Shown here: in pieces, positions 56,789 through 64,000 of the stretch
Layout: the number at the start of each line of letters is the position of its first letter
How positions within the stretch are numbered: position 1 is the first letter of the stretch
Origin: Nitrosomonas sp.
GTDB taxonomy: Bacteria > Pseudomonadota > Gammaproteobacteria > Burkholderiales > Nitrosomonadaceae
Direction of reading: 5' to 3'
Assembly (NCBI GenBank): GCA_021582655.1
Contig: CP091135.1
Location: forward strand, 1,519,474 to 1,583,473
Length of the DNA: 64,000 bases
Translations under genes and position numbers: made by a program
The notes under the pieces: generated by a model
What the model was told of the DNA's origin: nothing
What the model saw: only the letters and a program-made list of their open reading frames with translations
Database searches by the model: none

Positions 56789-57115
56789 ATGACAGATACC
56801 ATTCTGGTACTTACCAATTATCCCAATAAGGAAGACGCGGTTGCTTTGTCGCATGCGCTGATCGATCAGCAGCTTGCCGCGTGCGTGAATGTGCTGAGTC
56901 CGTGTACATCGGTTTACCGTTGGCAAGGCGCTGTCGAATCGGCTGAGGAAGTTCCGGTGCTGATCAAAACCCGGCGTTGGCACTATGAACGGGTTGAACA
57001 GTTGATCAAGATGATGCATCCTTATGAACTTCCTGAAGTGATCATGATTCCTATAGCGGGTGGATTGCCTGCATATTTGCAGTGGATCGCCACAGAAACT
57101 CCGTCTTCCAACTGA
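56789..57115 (+). CDS. cutA: Divalent-cation tolerance protein CutA
   Basis: 108 residues with the CutA1 pattern: LVLTNYPNKEDAVALSHALIDQQLAACVNVLS, then YRWQGAVESAEEVPVLIKTRR and the end YLQWIATETP. It is a trimeric ferredoxin-like protein tied to copper tolerance in genetics, role unclear. The pair cutA-dsbD is a long-known conserved neighbourhood. Confidence 0.95.
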   Translation: MTDTILVLTNYPNKEDAVALSHALIDQQLAACVNVLSPCTSVYRWQGAVESAEEVPVLIKTRRWHYERVEQLIKMMHPYELPEVIMIPIAGGLPAYLQWIATETPSSN

Positions 57116-57133
57116 TAACAAGATTAAATACCG

Positions 57134-59062
57134 ATGCGATTCATTCGACTTTTGTTGCTGATGTTATCCCTGGTCAGTGCGCCGATTGCCGCCCAGGAAA
57201 GTGGTTCTTTCAATCTGCTGCAGAAATTGCAGGGGCTCGGCATCAATTTGGGCCAAGCCGGTTCTCAGGAGCTGTTGCCGCCGGATGAGGCGTTTAAAAT
57301 TTCGATCGAGGTGCGTGATGGTAATACCTTGATCGCCAATTTGACGCCGGCAAAAGATTATTACCTGTATCGTGACAAAATCGTTTTCGAGCCGCAGCAG
57401 GATGATACGGTGATCGAGAAAGTCACACTGCCACCTGGAAACATGAAAGAGGATATGACGTTCGGTCAGACGGAAGTGTACTATCAGCCGGTTCAAGCGA
57501 TAATCTCATTGCAACGAGACGATCCCGGACGTGAGCGGCCGTTGAAGCTGTCCGCCACCTATCAGGGTTGTAACGAACCGGTTGCAGTGTGTTACGCGCC
57601 GATCAACAAAGTGATTGAATTGACATTGCCCGCAGTAACTGCGGCGGTCGGCGCGGTCGCCGGTGCGATCAGCAGCCCCGCTGCTGCGGCTGTCGACGCG
57701 ACTGCCGAATTGTTTCAATTACCGTCGCGCTTGCCATCGATTGAGACCGAATCCTACAAAATCGAACGCATGTTTGCCACCGGCGATTATTGGTTGATTT
57801 TGTCCGGATTTTTTGTCGTCGGTTTGTTTCTTTCGTTGACGCCGTGTGTGTTTCCGATGTTTCCGATTTTATCGGGAATCATCGCCAATCGCGGACAGCA
57901 AGTGACTAAAAGCCATGCATTCATGCTGTCGTTCGCCTATGTGATGGGGATGGCGATTACCTACGCGTTTGCGGGTGTCGCGGCGGGATTGTCGGGTGCA
58001 ATGCTGTCCGCTGCGCTACAGAATGCCTGGGTGTTGGGAACGTTCGCGCTGATTTTTGTATTGCTTTCCTTTTCCATGTTCGGCTTTTATGAATTGCAAT
58101 TGCCGGGAGTGCTGCAGACCAAATTGTCCGAGGAGGCGGATCAACTGAAAGGAGGGCATTTAACCAGCGTATTCGGTATGGGTGCGTTATCCGCCCTGAT
58201 CGTCGGTCCATGTGTTGCTGCACCGTTGGCCGGCGCTTTGCTGTATATCAGCCAAACCCGCGATGTGCTGCTGGGTGGCTCGGCGTTGTTTGTAATGGCA
58301 TTGGGCATGGGGGTGCCGTTGCTGATGCTGGGTACATCCGCCGGAGCGCTGTTGCCGAAAGCGGGTGCATGGATGGAATCGATCAAACGATTTTTCGGTG
58401 TCTTGCTGCTCGGGGTTGCGATCTGGATCGTCTCGCCGGTGATCAACGAAGTGACGCACATGTTGTTGTGGTCGGCGCTGTTGATCATTTCGGCGATCTA
58501 TTTGCATGCGATTGATTCGTTGCCGGAGCGTGCCTCGGGAGCACGCAGATTTCTTAAAGGCGTCGGTGTCATCGCATTGCTGGTCGGTATCGCGTTATTG
58601 ATCGGTGTGCTATCCGGCAGCCGCGACGTATTGCAGCCGCTTTCCAAGTTGAGTCTGACCGGCGTATCAAGCGTCGGTGAGGCCGCGCCGGTAAGCTATA
58701 AGGCGTTACCTTTCCAGCGCGTCAAAACGGTTGATGAATTGGATGATCAAATCCGCCAATCGCAAGGCAAGCATGTCATGGTCAAATTTCACGCCGATTG
58801 GTGTGTGTCGTGCAAGGAAATGGATCGCTTTACGTTGTCCGATGCCCAAGTGCAAGATCGCTTGAAGGATGTGGTGTTGTTGCAGATCGACGTTACCGAT
58901 GGTACGCCGGATGATGCGGCGTTGCTCAAGCGTTTCAGTCTGTTCGGACCGCCCGGTATTTTGTTTGTCGATCGCCAGGGGCATGATGTTCCCGATATTA
59001 AAGTGATCGGTTTCCTCAACAAAAATGATTTTCTGACAGTGCTGAATGCGGTTCTGATGTGA
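57134..59062 (+). CDS. dsbD: Thiol:disulfide interchange protein DsbD
   Basis: 642 residues. A signal peptide (1-20), the N-terminal immunoglobulin-like alpha domain with its redox pair in YQGCNEPVAVCYAP near 150-163, eight transmembrane helices with LTPCVFPMFPILSG near 235 and VGPCVAAPLAGAL, and a C-terminal thioredoxin domain with DWCVSCKEMD near 555. It carries electrons from cytoplasmic thioredoxin to periplasmic partners. Confidence 0.96.
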   Translation: MRFIRLLLLMLSLVSAPIAAQESGSFNLLQKLQGLGINLGQAGSQELLPPDEAFKISIEVRDGNTLIANLTPAKDYYLYRDKIVFEPQQDDTVIEKVTLPPGNMKEDMTFGQTEVYYQPVQAIISLQRDDPGRERPLKLSATYQGCNEPVAVCYAPINKVIELTLPAVTAAVGAVAGAISSPAAAAVDATAELFQLPSRLPSIETESYKIERMFATGDYWLILSGFFVVGLFLSLTPCVFPMFPILSGIIANRGQQVTKSHAFMLSFAYVMGMAITYAFAGVAAGLSGAMLSAALQNAWVLGTFALIFVLLSFSMFGFYELQLPGVLQTKLSEEADQLKGGHLTSVFGMGALSALIVGPCVAAPLAGALLYISQTRDVLLGGSALFVMALGMGVPLLMLGTSAGALLPKAGAWMESIKRFFGVLLLGVAIWIVSPVINEVTHMLLWSALLIISAIYLHAIDSLPERASGARRFLKGVGVIALLVGIALLIGVLSGSRDVLQPLSKLSLTGVSSVGEAAPVSYKALPFQRVKTVDELDDQIRQSQGKHVMVKFHADWCVSCKEMDRFTLSDAQVQDRLKDVVLLQIDVTDGTPDDAALLKRFSLFGPPGILFVDRQGHDVPDIKVIGFLNKNDFLTVLNAVLM

Positions 59063-59109
59063 CTGGTCTTGCACTTATCTTGAAATAAAAACTACTGAAG
59101 GATTGAACG

Positions 59110-59697
59110 ATGTCAAAATCGAAGCAGTTTATTTTGTATTCTTTTATCGCGATTGTCGCGCTGGGCTCCGGCTCTTTTATTCGCTCGCTGATTTCCGATG
59201 CTTACCAAACCGAACTGACCGGCGAGGAGAGCCTGCAAGGCGCACAAGCGATTTTGGCGGCACGATTGCCGGATTTGAACGGCACCGATCAAGCCGTTTC
59301 GCAATGGCTCGGGAAGGTGATCGTGGTCAATTTTTGGGCAACTTGGTGTACCCCATGCCGTGAGGAAATTCCCGAATTTATTGAAGCGCAGCAGAAATAT
59401 GGCGATCAAGGGCTGCTGTTTGTCGGTATTGCGATCGATCAGGCCGACAAGGTGAAAATGTTCAGCAAGGAATTCGGCATCAATTATCCGGTGCTGGTGG
59501 GCGGCATGAATACATGGTCGTTGCTCGAGGAGGCGGGCAACCGCCATTCCGCGCTGCCATACACCGTGGTGATCAATCGATCCGGTGAATTGGTGGAAAA
59601 CTATCTCGGACGCGTCAATCTGAAAAAGCTGGAAAAATTAGTGGTGCCGTTACTGCAACAAAAACCGCAAGCTGGCGAATCAACCACTGCCAGCTGA
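59110..59697 (+). CDS. TlpA/ResA-type periplasmic thioredoxin
   Basis: 195 residues. An N-terminal signal-anchor (about 6-26) is followed by a thioredoxin fold with FWATWCTPCREEIPEF near 76-91 as active site and the cis-Pro in SALPYTVVI. It likely receives reducing power from DsbD, 47 bp upstream, and acts in cytochrome c maturation or disulfide reduction. Confidence 0.92.
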   Translation: MSKSKQFILYSFIAIVALGSGSFIRSLISDAYQTELTGEESLQGAQAILAARLPDLNGTDQAVSQWLGKVIVVNFWATWCTPCREEIPEFIEAQQKYGDQGLLFVGIAIDQADKVKMFSKEFGINYPVLVGGMNTWSLLEEAGNRHSALPYTVVINRSGELVENYLGRVNLKKLEKLVVPLLQQKPQAGESTTAS

Positions 59698-59722
59698 CAG
59701 ATCGCTTTTCAACGATCTGTCA
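59695..59722. terminator. Stem-loop at the end of the TlpA-type gene
   Basis: TGACAGATCG / CGATCTGTCA, a perfect 10-bp stem with an 8-nt loop, begins at the stop codon. No T-tract follows. It resembles the stems after the M16 peptidase and cysG genes. Confidence 0.45.
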
Positions 59723-60123
59723 AAGGTACATTCTTGATGTAAAAATCGTTTCGGTAATCATGGTGTTTATGGAGATGTTGATCGATTGGCTGCACAGTGA
59801 ATCGCCTTGTTGCGAAGGTGATTCGCTTCTTCAGTTGCTTTATTGATAGGTCTCAGCCACTGTTCCGTACGCCTCACGCTTCGTTTCGTTCGCCGAATTA
59901 ATCGGCGTTTCCCTATCAAAGATAATCCTGTAATATCACTGAAGGAATGGAATGCTTTATACCCTGGCATAGATGCGAGCTACTCTGTCCTTGTAAAACC
60001 TCGCATTCTGATTTTTGCGAATACTTACCGGGAGATTTCATAAAGTACCGAAAGTAGTCAAGCAAGGGCTTAATCAAAAGTGACGAGGGATATTTTCCGA
60101 TAATTATTTGGGAGAACCTTATC
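59698..60123. other. Intergenic region between the TlpA-type and BON-lipoprotein genes
   Basis: 426 bp with the stem-loop at 59695-59722 and MITE copy 4 (59771-59912). The 210 bp after the MITE show no coding frame and should hold the promoter of the lipoprotein gene. Confidence 0.5.
59771..59912 (-). repeat. MITE-like element, copy 4 (142 bp), inverted
   Basis: On the minus strand it begins GGAAACGCCGATTAATTCGG and ends GTGCAGCCAATCGATCAACATCTCC, matching copies 1-3 in reverse. The flanks are TTAT and CTAT (one mismatch). It lies 73 bp downstream of the TlpA-type gene. Confidence 0.82.
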
Positions 60124-60459
60124 ATGACACAGCTCCATAGCAATAATCGTTTTATCATTTTGTTTTTAATCGTACAAATCATTTTCTTCTCGGGCTGCGC
60201 GACTACATCCAGGTATGAAGGAAGCAGAGAGCAATTCGATGATATTGTCATCACCACCAAGGTGCATGAAGCAATTCTCGATGAGCGCGCCCTCAGAGCC
60301 TTCGATATCAATGTGAGAACCGTCAAAGGTGTCGTAGAGTTGAGTGGTTTCGTCAATTCCCGGGAAGATATGGATAGAGCGATTGCAGTTGCTCGCAAGA
60401 TCGAAGGTATCAAGCTGATCAGAAATGATATGCGGACCTATGGTACTGGCGACTATTGA
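60124..60459 (+). CDS. BON-domain lipoprotein
   Basis: 111 residues. A lipoprotein signal with lipobox FFSGC puts the acylated Cys near 23. One BON domain follows (DDIVITTKVHEAILDERALR, then VRTVKGVVELSGFVNSREDMDRAI and GIKLIRNDM). Such proteins sit in the envelope and are often tied to stress. GGGAGA precedes the ATG. Confidence 0.88.
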   Translation: MTQLHSNNRFIILFLIVQIIFFSGCATTSRYEGSREQFDDIVITTKVHEAILDERALRAFDINVRTVKGVVELSGFVNSREDMDRAIAVARKIEGIKLIRNDMRTYGTGDY

Positions 60460-60461
60460 CA

Positions 60462-60589
60462 GACCCGTTGAGAAACTTTCGTGTTGTTTGCGGTGTAAAA
60501 CGGGTCGGAAGTGCTGATTCATTGCGCACAAAACTGTGTTTGTCCGTTTTTTGTCGTTTTGTTCGACCACCTCGAAACGTTTCTCAGCG
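60462..60589. repeat. Roughly 125-bp structure with long inverted ends after the BON gene
   Basis: CGTTGAGAAACTTTCG (60466-60481) is inverted at 60573-60589 as CGAAACGTTTCTCAGCG, one inserted base and one G-U. A second nested pair GACCCGTT / AACGGGTC lies at 60462-60469 and 60499-60506. The ends look like terminal inverted repeats of a small mobile element or a large folded 3' end. Only one copy was seen. Confidence 0.5.
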
Positions 60590-60700
60590 ATCTTTGATCG
60601 GAAGGTCGGTTGAATGGGATACAGAATGATAAATTAGGGGGGCCTGTATGCCATTCAACTTGCTGATGAACGGGCCGGAACGACTGGTGCCGGAGTAAGG

Positions 60701-61066
60701 ATGCTGACTGCTGACTTCGTTTTGATTCTTCATTTTCTTTATGTGCTGTTTGTGGTCGGCAGTTTGCCGGTAATTTGGCTGGGCGCCCAGTTGGGGTATT
60801 CGTTTGTCCGCAATCCGGGATTTCGTTATGCGCATCTGGTCGCAATCTTATTCGTGGTGGCGGAGTCTTTGTTGGGTATCGCTTGTCCATTGACAGTCTG
60901 GGAAAATGCGCTGCGTCAGATTGAAGCGGACACGGGTTTTATTCAATACTGGTTACATCGTATTATGTTTTTCAACATTCCTGAAAGCGTATTAACGGCA
61001 GTTTACATTTTGTTTGCAGCGTTGGTGGTATTGACTTTCAAGCGAATTCCTCCCCGTAGACATTGA
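60701..61066 (+). CDS. DUF2784 membrane protein
   Basis: 121 residues with four predicted transmembrane helices (about 4-25, 43-62, 84-100 and 95-115) and the DUF2784 pattern HFLYVLFVVGSLPVIWLG, CPLTVWENALRQ and WLHRIMFF. Function unknown; the conserved His, Trp and Glu suggest a small enzyme or cofactor site in the membrane. Confidence 0.85.
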   Translation: MLTADFVLILHFLYVLFVVGSLPVIWLGAQLGYSFVRNPGFRYAHLVAILFVVAESLLGIACPLTVWENALRQIEADTGFIQYWLHRIMFFNIPESVLTAVYILFAALVVLTFKRIPPRRH

Positions 61067-61127
61067 CAGGATCGCTGGAGAATGTTTTCGAAGCAGTATA
61101 CGATGCGGATCGTTTCTCAACAGGTTG

Positions 61128-62036
61128 TTAGCTTTTTGAAGCGATACGCTGATTTTCTTCGTCTTCAGTCGCCGGGGAGAGTATTTCCTCGATATTGGGT
61201 TCAAAGGTTTCTTCGTCGAATGCGGTATCGCCATCTGCAAAGGGTTGATCCTGCGCTTTCAGGTTGATGAAATCGTAACGGGAAGTATCGGCCAGGTGCG
61301 ACAATTGTATATTTTGAATGGAGCGGAACATGGTCTCCAGTCGCCCGGGAAATTTCTTATCCCATTGTTGCATCATTTCCTTGATCGCTTGGCGTTGCAG
61401 GTTCTTTTGCGAACCGCATAGATTGCAGGGAATGATCGGGAAATCGGCGATTGCGGCGTATGCGGCGAGATCTTTTTCCTTACAATACGCGAGCGGACGG
61501 ATCACGATGTGCTTACCGTCGTCGCTGACCAATTTTGGCGGCATGGCTTTCAGTTTTCCGCCATAAAACATGTTTAAAAACAGTGTCTCAAGAATATCGT
61601 CACGATGATGACCGAGTGCGATTTTGGTTGCGCCGAGTTCACCGGCAACCCGGTATAATACCCCGCGGCGTAACCGCGAGCATAGGCTGCAAGTGGTTTT
61701 TCCCTCGGCGATGACGCGCTTGACCACACTGTAAGTATCCTGTTCGACGATACGAAACTGCATACCGATGCGGGTCAGGTACTCGGGCAATACTTGCTCG
61801 GGAAAACCGGGTTGTTTTTGATCCAGATTGACTGCGACCAATTCGAATTTCAGCGGTGCATGCACTTGTAAATTGCGCAAAATATCAAGCAGTGCGTAGC
61901 TGTCTTTCCCGCCGGATAAGCACACCATGACCCGATCGCCTGCTTCGATCATATTGAAGTCGGCGATGGCGGTTCCCGCCAGCCGCCGTAAACGTTTCTG
62001 CAGTTTATTGCTGTTGTACTGTTGTTTTTTCAGCAT
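61128..62036 (-). CDS. ttcA: tRNA 2-thiocytidine biosynthesis protein TtcA
   Basis: 302 residues. The PP-loop [11 protein letters not shown] lies near 40-50, with the two CxxC motifs CSLC and CNLC that bind the Fe-S cluster. It thiolates C32 of some tRNAs, taking sulfur from a cysteine desulfurase. Its C-terminal tail (about 265-302) is acidic. Confidence 0.95.
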   Translation of the reverse strand: MLKKQQYNSNKLQKRLRRLAGTAIADFNMIEAGDRVMVCLSGGKDSYALLDILRNLQVHAPLKFELVAVNLDQKQPGFPEQVLPEYLTRIGMQFRIVEQDTYSVVKRVIAEGKTTCSLCSRLRRGVLYRVAGELGATKIALGHHRDDILETLFLNMFYGGKLKAMPPKLVSDDGKHIVIRPLAYCKEKDLAAYAAIADFPIIPCNLCGSQKNLQRQAIKEMMQQWDKKFPGRLETMFRSIQNIQLSHLADTSRYDFINLKAQDQPFADGDTAFDEETFEPNIEEILSPATEDEENQRIASKS

Positions 62037-62185
62037 GCGATAAAAAAAGAAAAAGTGGTAAGGACGGTCGTTGTTATGGTTTCAGATCAAACATTAGACA
62101 AATCAAGTGGAACGATTTAGCATAGCCAAATTCTAATCAGGGCGAATAAGCGCGGGCATTCGGGAATTGTTTTCAGGGAATTACA

Positions 62186-62638
62186 ATGGACAAAATTATA
62201 CCATTGGTTATCTTGGTCTTGTTCTGTGGTCGTGGTTACGCGAGTGCCTATGCGGATACTGTCAACGTCGATATCGGTCAGACCGGAAGGGCGGATAACG
62301 TTGTGCGTGAGATAAAATTGACGCAAGTCGATAATATGTTTTTACCCGCTCAGATTAATGTAACAGAGGGTGAGACGGTGCGATTTACGATTAAGAATGG
62401 CGGTAATCATAAGCATGAGATGTTAATCGGTTCGATGGCGGATTTGAAGAAAGCGGCCGGTATGCGGCGCACTCATCCTGATAGCGAACATGCGGAAGCA
62501 AACTTGGTGCAGCTTGAGCCGGGAGTACGGAAGGATTTGATTTGGCAGTTCGGTGGCCCGGGTGTCGTTGATTTTGCTTGCCCGTTGCCGGGTCATTTTA
62601 AGAAAATGCGTGGGAAAATTATTGTGGAGAAGAAATGA
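62186..62638 (+). CDS. Periplasmic cupredoxin (blue-copper-like) protein
   Basis: 150 residues with a signal peptide (about 1-23). The copper ligands of a type 1 site are visible: His in NHKHEMLIG and Cys-His-Met in FACPLPGHFKKM. It likely carries electrons or copper. It overlaps the DUF411 gene by 4 bp (ATGA). Confidence 0.9.
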   Translation: MDKIIPLVILVLFCGRGYASAYADTVNVDIGQTGRADNVVREIKLTQVDNMFLPAQINVTEGETVRFTIKNGGNHKHEMLIGSMADLKKAAGMRRTHPDSEHAEANLVQLEPGVRKDLIWQFGGPGVVDFACPLPGHFKKMRGKIIVEKK

Positions 62639-63174
62639 ACAAACGAATCAGTAACCTGTTGATAGGATCGTTATTCAGCGCCGGTTTGTTGAGTATTGCG
62701 TCGCACACTGCGGCAACAACTACCGTTGAAGTTTACAAAAGCCCTACCTGCGGGTGTTGCGCTAAATGGGTCGATCATATGCGTGACCACGGCTTTACTG
62801 TAAAAACTCATGATGTCGGCAATAAGGAAATCAGGAAGAAATCAGGAATTTCCAGTTCGCTCGGGTCGTGTCATACGGCGTTGGTTAATGGTTATGCAAT
62901 CGAGGGACATGTACCGGCTCCTGATATTATTCGTTTGCTCAAAGAAAAACCGAAAGCTGTCGGCTTGGCGGTTCCAGATATGCCGCACGGTACACCGGGT
63001 ATGGAAGGTGCGCGAAGCGATCCTTACAATGTTTTGTTAATCACCGAACCTGATCAGGAACGTAAAGATACTAAGATTTATAAGCGTTACGATCCCCATG
63101 CGCAGCAAGCAAAGCAATCACAGCCGGCACATGTTGAACCACAACAAACCGGTTCGGTGATGCGTCTCAAATAA
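62635..63174 (+). CDS. DUF411 metal-binding protein
   Basis: 179 residues. A signal peptide (about 1-27) precedes a thioredoxin-like domain with SPTCGCCAKWVDHMRDHG near 36-53; the C-terminal tail after about 150 is rich in Gln and low in complexity. Members are found in copper and heavy-metal loci. Coupled to the cupredoxin gene. Confidence 0.9.
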   Translation: MNKRISNLLIGSLFSAGLLSIASHTAATTTVEVYKSPTCGCCAKWVDHMRDHGFTVKTHDVGNKEIRKKSGISSSLGSCHTALVNGYAIEGHVPAPDIIRLLKEKPKAVGLAVPDMPHGTPGMEGARSDPYNVLLITEPDQERKDTKIYKRYDPHAQQAKQSQPAHVEPQQTGSVMRLK

Positions 63175-63194
63175 CTTCATTGCGGCTTAGGACG

Positions 63195-63659
63195 ATGCGC
63201 CATTCGTTATTGTGCGGCGCTGCGATCATCCTGTTGTTGGGTTGCAGCGATACTGTGTCATTCAATACGGTTGTCGGGAAACCGGAAATCGATGGTCGAA
63301 CAGGACTGATCAAGCGTAACTTGGATTTGGGGCAAGTTAAACGCGGATTTACGGTTTATCAAGCGAATTGCACCGGCTGCCATGGACTGAATGGAGAAGC
63401 GACACCGGATTGGCGCAAGCCTAATCCGGATGGTAAGTATCCGCCACCGCCGTTGGATAGTTCAGCGCATGCCTGGCATCATTCGACAGAGGTTTTGAAA
63501 AAGACCATTCTTAAAGGAACGCCGCCTGAAATAGGTTCCATGCCTGCCTGGGAAGGAAAATTGACGGAACAGGAAGTCGATGACGTGGTGGTATGGATTA
63601 AATCACTGTGGTCGGATGAAATTTACGATCTTTGGTATAGAAATTTTGAGGGCAAATGA
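63195..63659 (+). CDS. Lipoprotein c-type cytochrome
   Basis: 154 residues from the ATG at 63195, behind AGGA; a TTG at 63180 would break the signal. Lipobox LLLGC near 15-19, one heme site CTGCH in NCTGCHGLNG, and an axial Met in GSMPAWEG. It should be an outer- or inner-membrane-anchored monoheme electron carrier, possibly partner of the cupredoxin. Confidence 0.92.
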   Translation: MRHSLLCGAAIILLLGCSDTVSFNTVVGKPEIDGRTGLIKRNLDLGQVKRGFTVYQANCTGCHGLNGEATPDWRKPNPDGKYPPPPLDSSAHAWHHSTEVLKKTILKGTPPEIGSMPAWEGKLTEQEVDDVVVWIKSLWSDEIYDLWYRNFEGK

Positions 63660-63706
63660 TCGACTATCTTTCATCCGAGATTTTTCCATAGAAGAAGGTT
63701 AGCGAA

Positions 63707-63880
63707 ATGAACGACAAAAAGAATCCATGTGAGCCCGAAACGATTGCTTGCAGCGTGTGCTTGAAGGAAATACCGGTATCCGAGGCCAGAAGTGAGGAAG
63801 CGACAGATTATGTGATGTATTATTGCAGTCTGGATTGCTATGACAAATGGAAGAATCAATCCCAGGAGTCAAATCCGTAG
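63707..63880 (+). CDS. DUF3330-like small zinc-finger protein
   Basis: 57 residues. Two cysteine pairs, CSVC near residues 14-17 and CSLDC near 45-49, flank an acidic segment (SEARSEEATDYVMYY), a treble-clef layout as in DUF3330. The upstream AAGAAGG at about 63691 may be its ribosome-binding site. Family name is from pattern memory. It lies 47 bp after the cytochrome gene and may belong to that metal-linked cluster. Confidence 0.7.
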   Translation: MNDKKNPCEPETIACSVCLKEIPVSEARSEEATDYVMYYCSLDCYDKWKNQSQESNP

Positions 63881-63952
63881 CCCCTATCGCCTTTTCTGCT
63901 ACGAAGCGCGCCAATTTGCTCGTTAATCCCGATTTCCGATGGTGCGGGATGA

Positions 63953-64000
63953 TCATTCCTCCGGTTTGGATTCGAGTGCATTCATTTGCTCGACAATGGC
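63953..64000 (-). CDS. Possible 3' end of a minus-strand gene (partial)
   Basis: Reading inward from the window edge on the minus strand gives 15 codons, AIVEQMNALESKPEE, then TGA at 63953-63955. The composition is protein-like, but the fragment is too short to identify. It would be convergent with the DUF3330 gene. Confidence 0.4.
   Translation of the reverse strand, partial: AIVEQMNALESKPEE

Overview
The window reads as a chromosomal segment of a betaproteobacterium. The protein flavour, roughly 50% GC and gene pairings such as phhB-rsgA, cutA-dsbD and rpoH preceded by a CIRCE operator suggest an ammonia-oxidiser-like Nitrosomonadaceae member. That placement is inference, since no rRNA or other marker is present. 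Most of the window is housekeeping DNA packed tightly on both strands. No tRNA, rRNA, CRISPR array, prophage or intact insertion sequence was seen.

Layout. 1-5400: the tail of an RTX-like protein, a class II histone-deacetylase-fold hydrolase, then rpoH, ftsX, ftsE and ftsY on the minus strand. 5400-10200: an M16 peptidase, orn, an M48 peptidase, phhB and rsgA. 10200-22100: manC, cysQ and cysC (sugar nucleotide and sulfate activation), a membrane lytic transglycosylase, uvrB, an aminotransferase, flhDC, an L,D-transpeptidase and a Tat-exported DUF882 protein. 22100-38900: a very large SNF2 helicase, a thioesterase, carAB, greA, yhbY, rlmE, ftsH, folP, glmM and a PHO-box-preceded pstS. 39100-52100: a sulfur region (below). 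52100-64000: radA, rfbC, rfbA, a degenerate ABC exporter, cutA, dsbD, a TlpA-type thioredoxin, a BON lipoprotein, DUF2784, ttcA, and a small cupredoxin/DUF411/cytochrome c/DUF3330 cluster.

The most interesting system is the sulfur region. After cysG and nadC, one plus-strand array holds a YezD-like protein, an AlgE-type outer-membrane porin, the sulfate-binding protein Sbp, a catalytically dead EAL-domain protein, a Family 2A encapsulin shell protein (SrpI type), a SufS-type cysteine desulfurase with a long disordered N-terminal extension (the expected encapsulated cargo), the sulfate permease genes cysT, cysW and cysA, and the LysR regulator cysB. The layout suggests sulfate import coupled to a protein nanocompartment that releases or stores sulfur from cysteine. 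A terminator-like hairpin separates sbp from the EAL-encapsulin part. The shell-cargo pair is a known family; its embedding inside a sulfate permease operon next to an EAL pseudoenzyme is the part that deserves work.

Other notable items are a family of four roughly 142-bp MITE-like repeats with matching terminal inverted repeats, each just downstream of a plus-strand gene; a CIRCE operator on rpoH; a PHO box on pstS; an ABC exporter whose nucleotide-binding motifs are all degraded in an intact reading frame; and an orphan plus-strand terminator at about 1.45 kb that hints at a small RNA.
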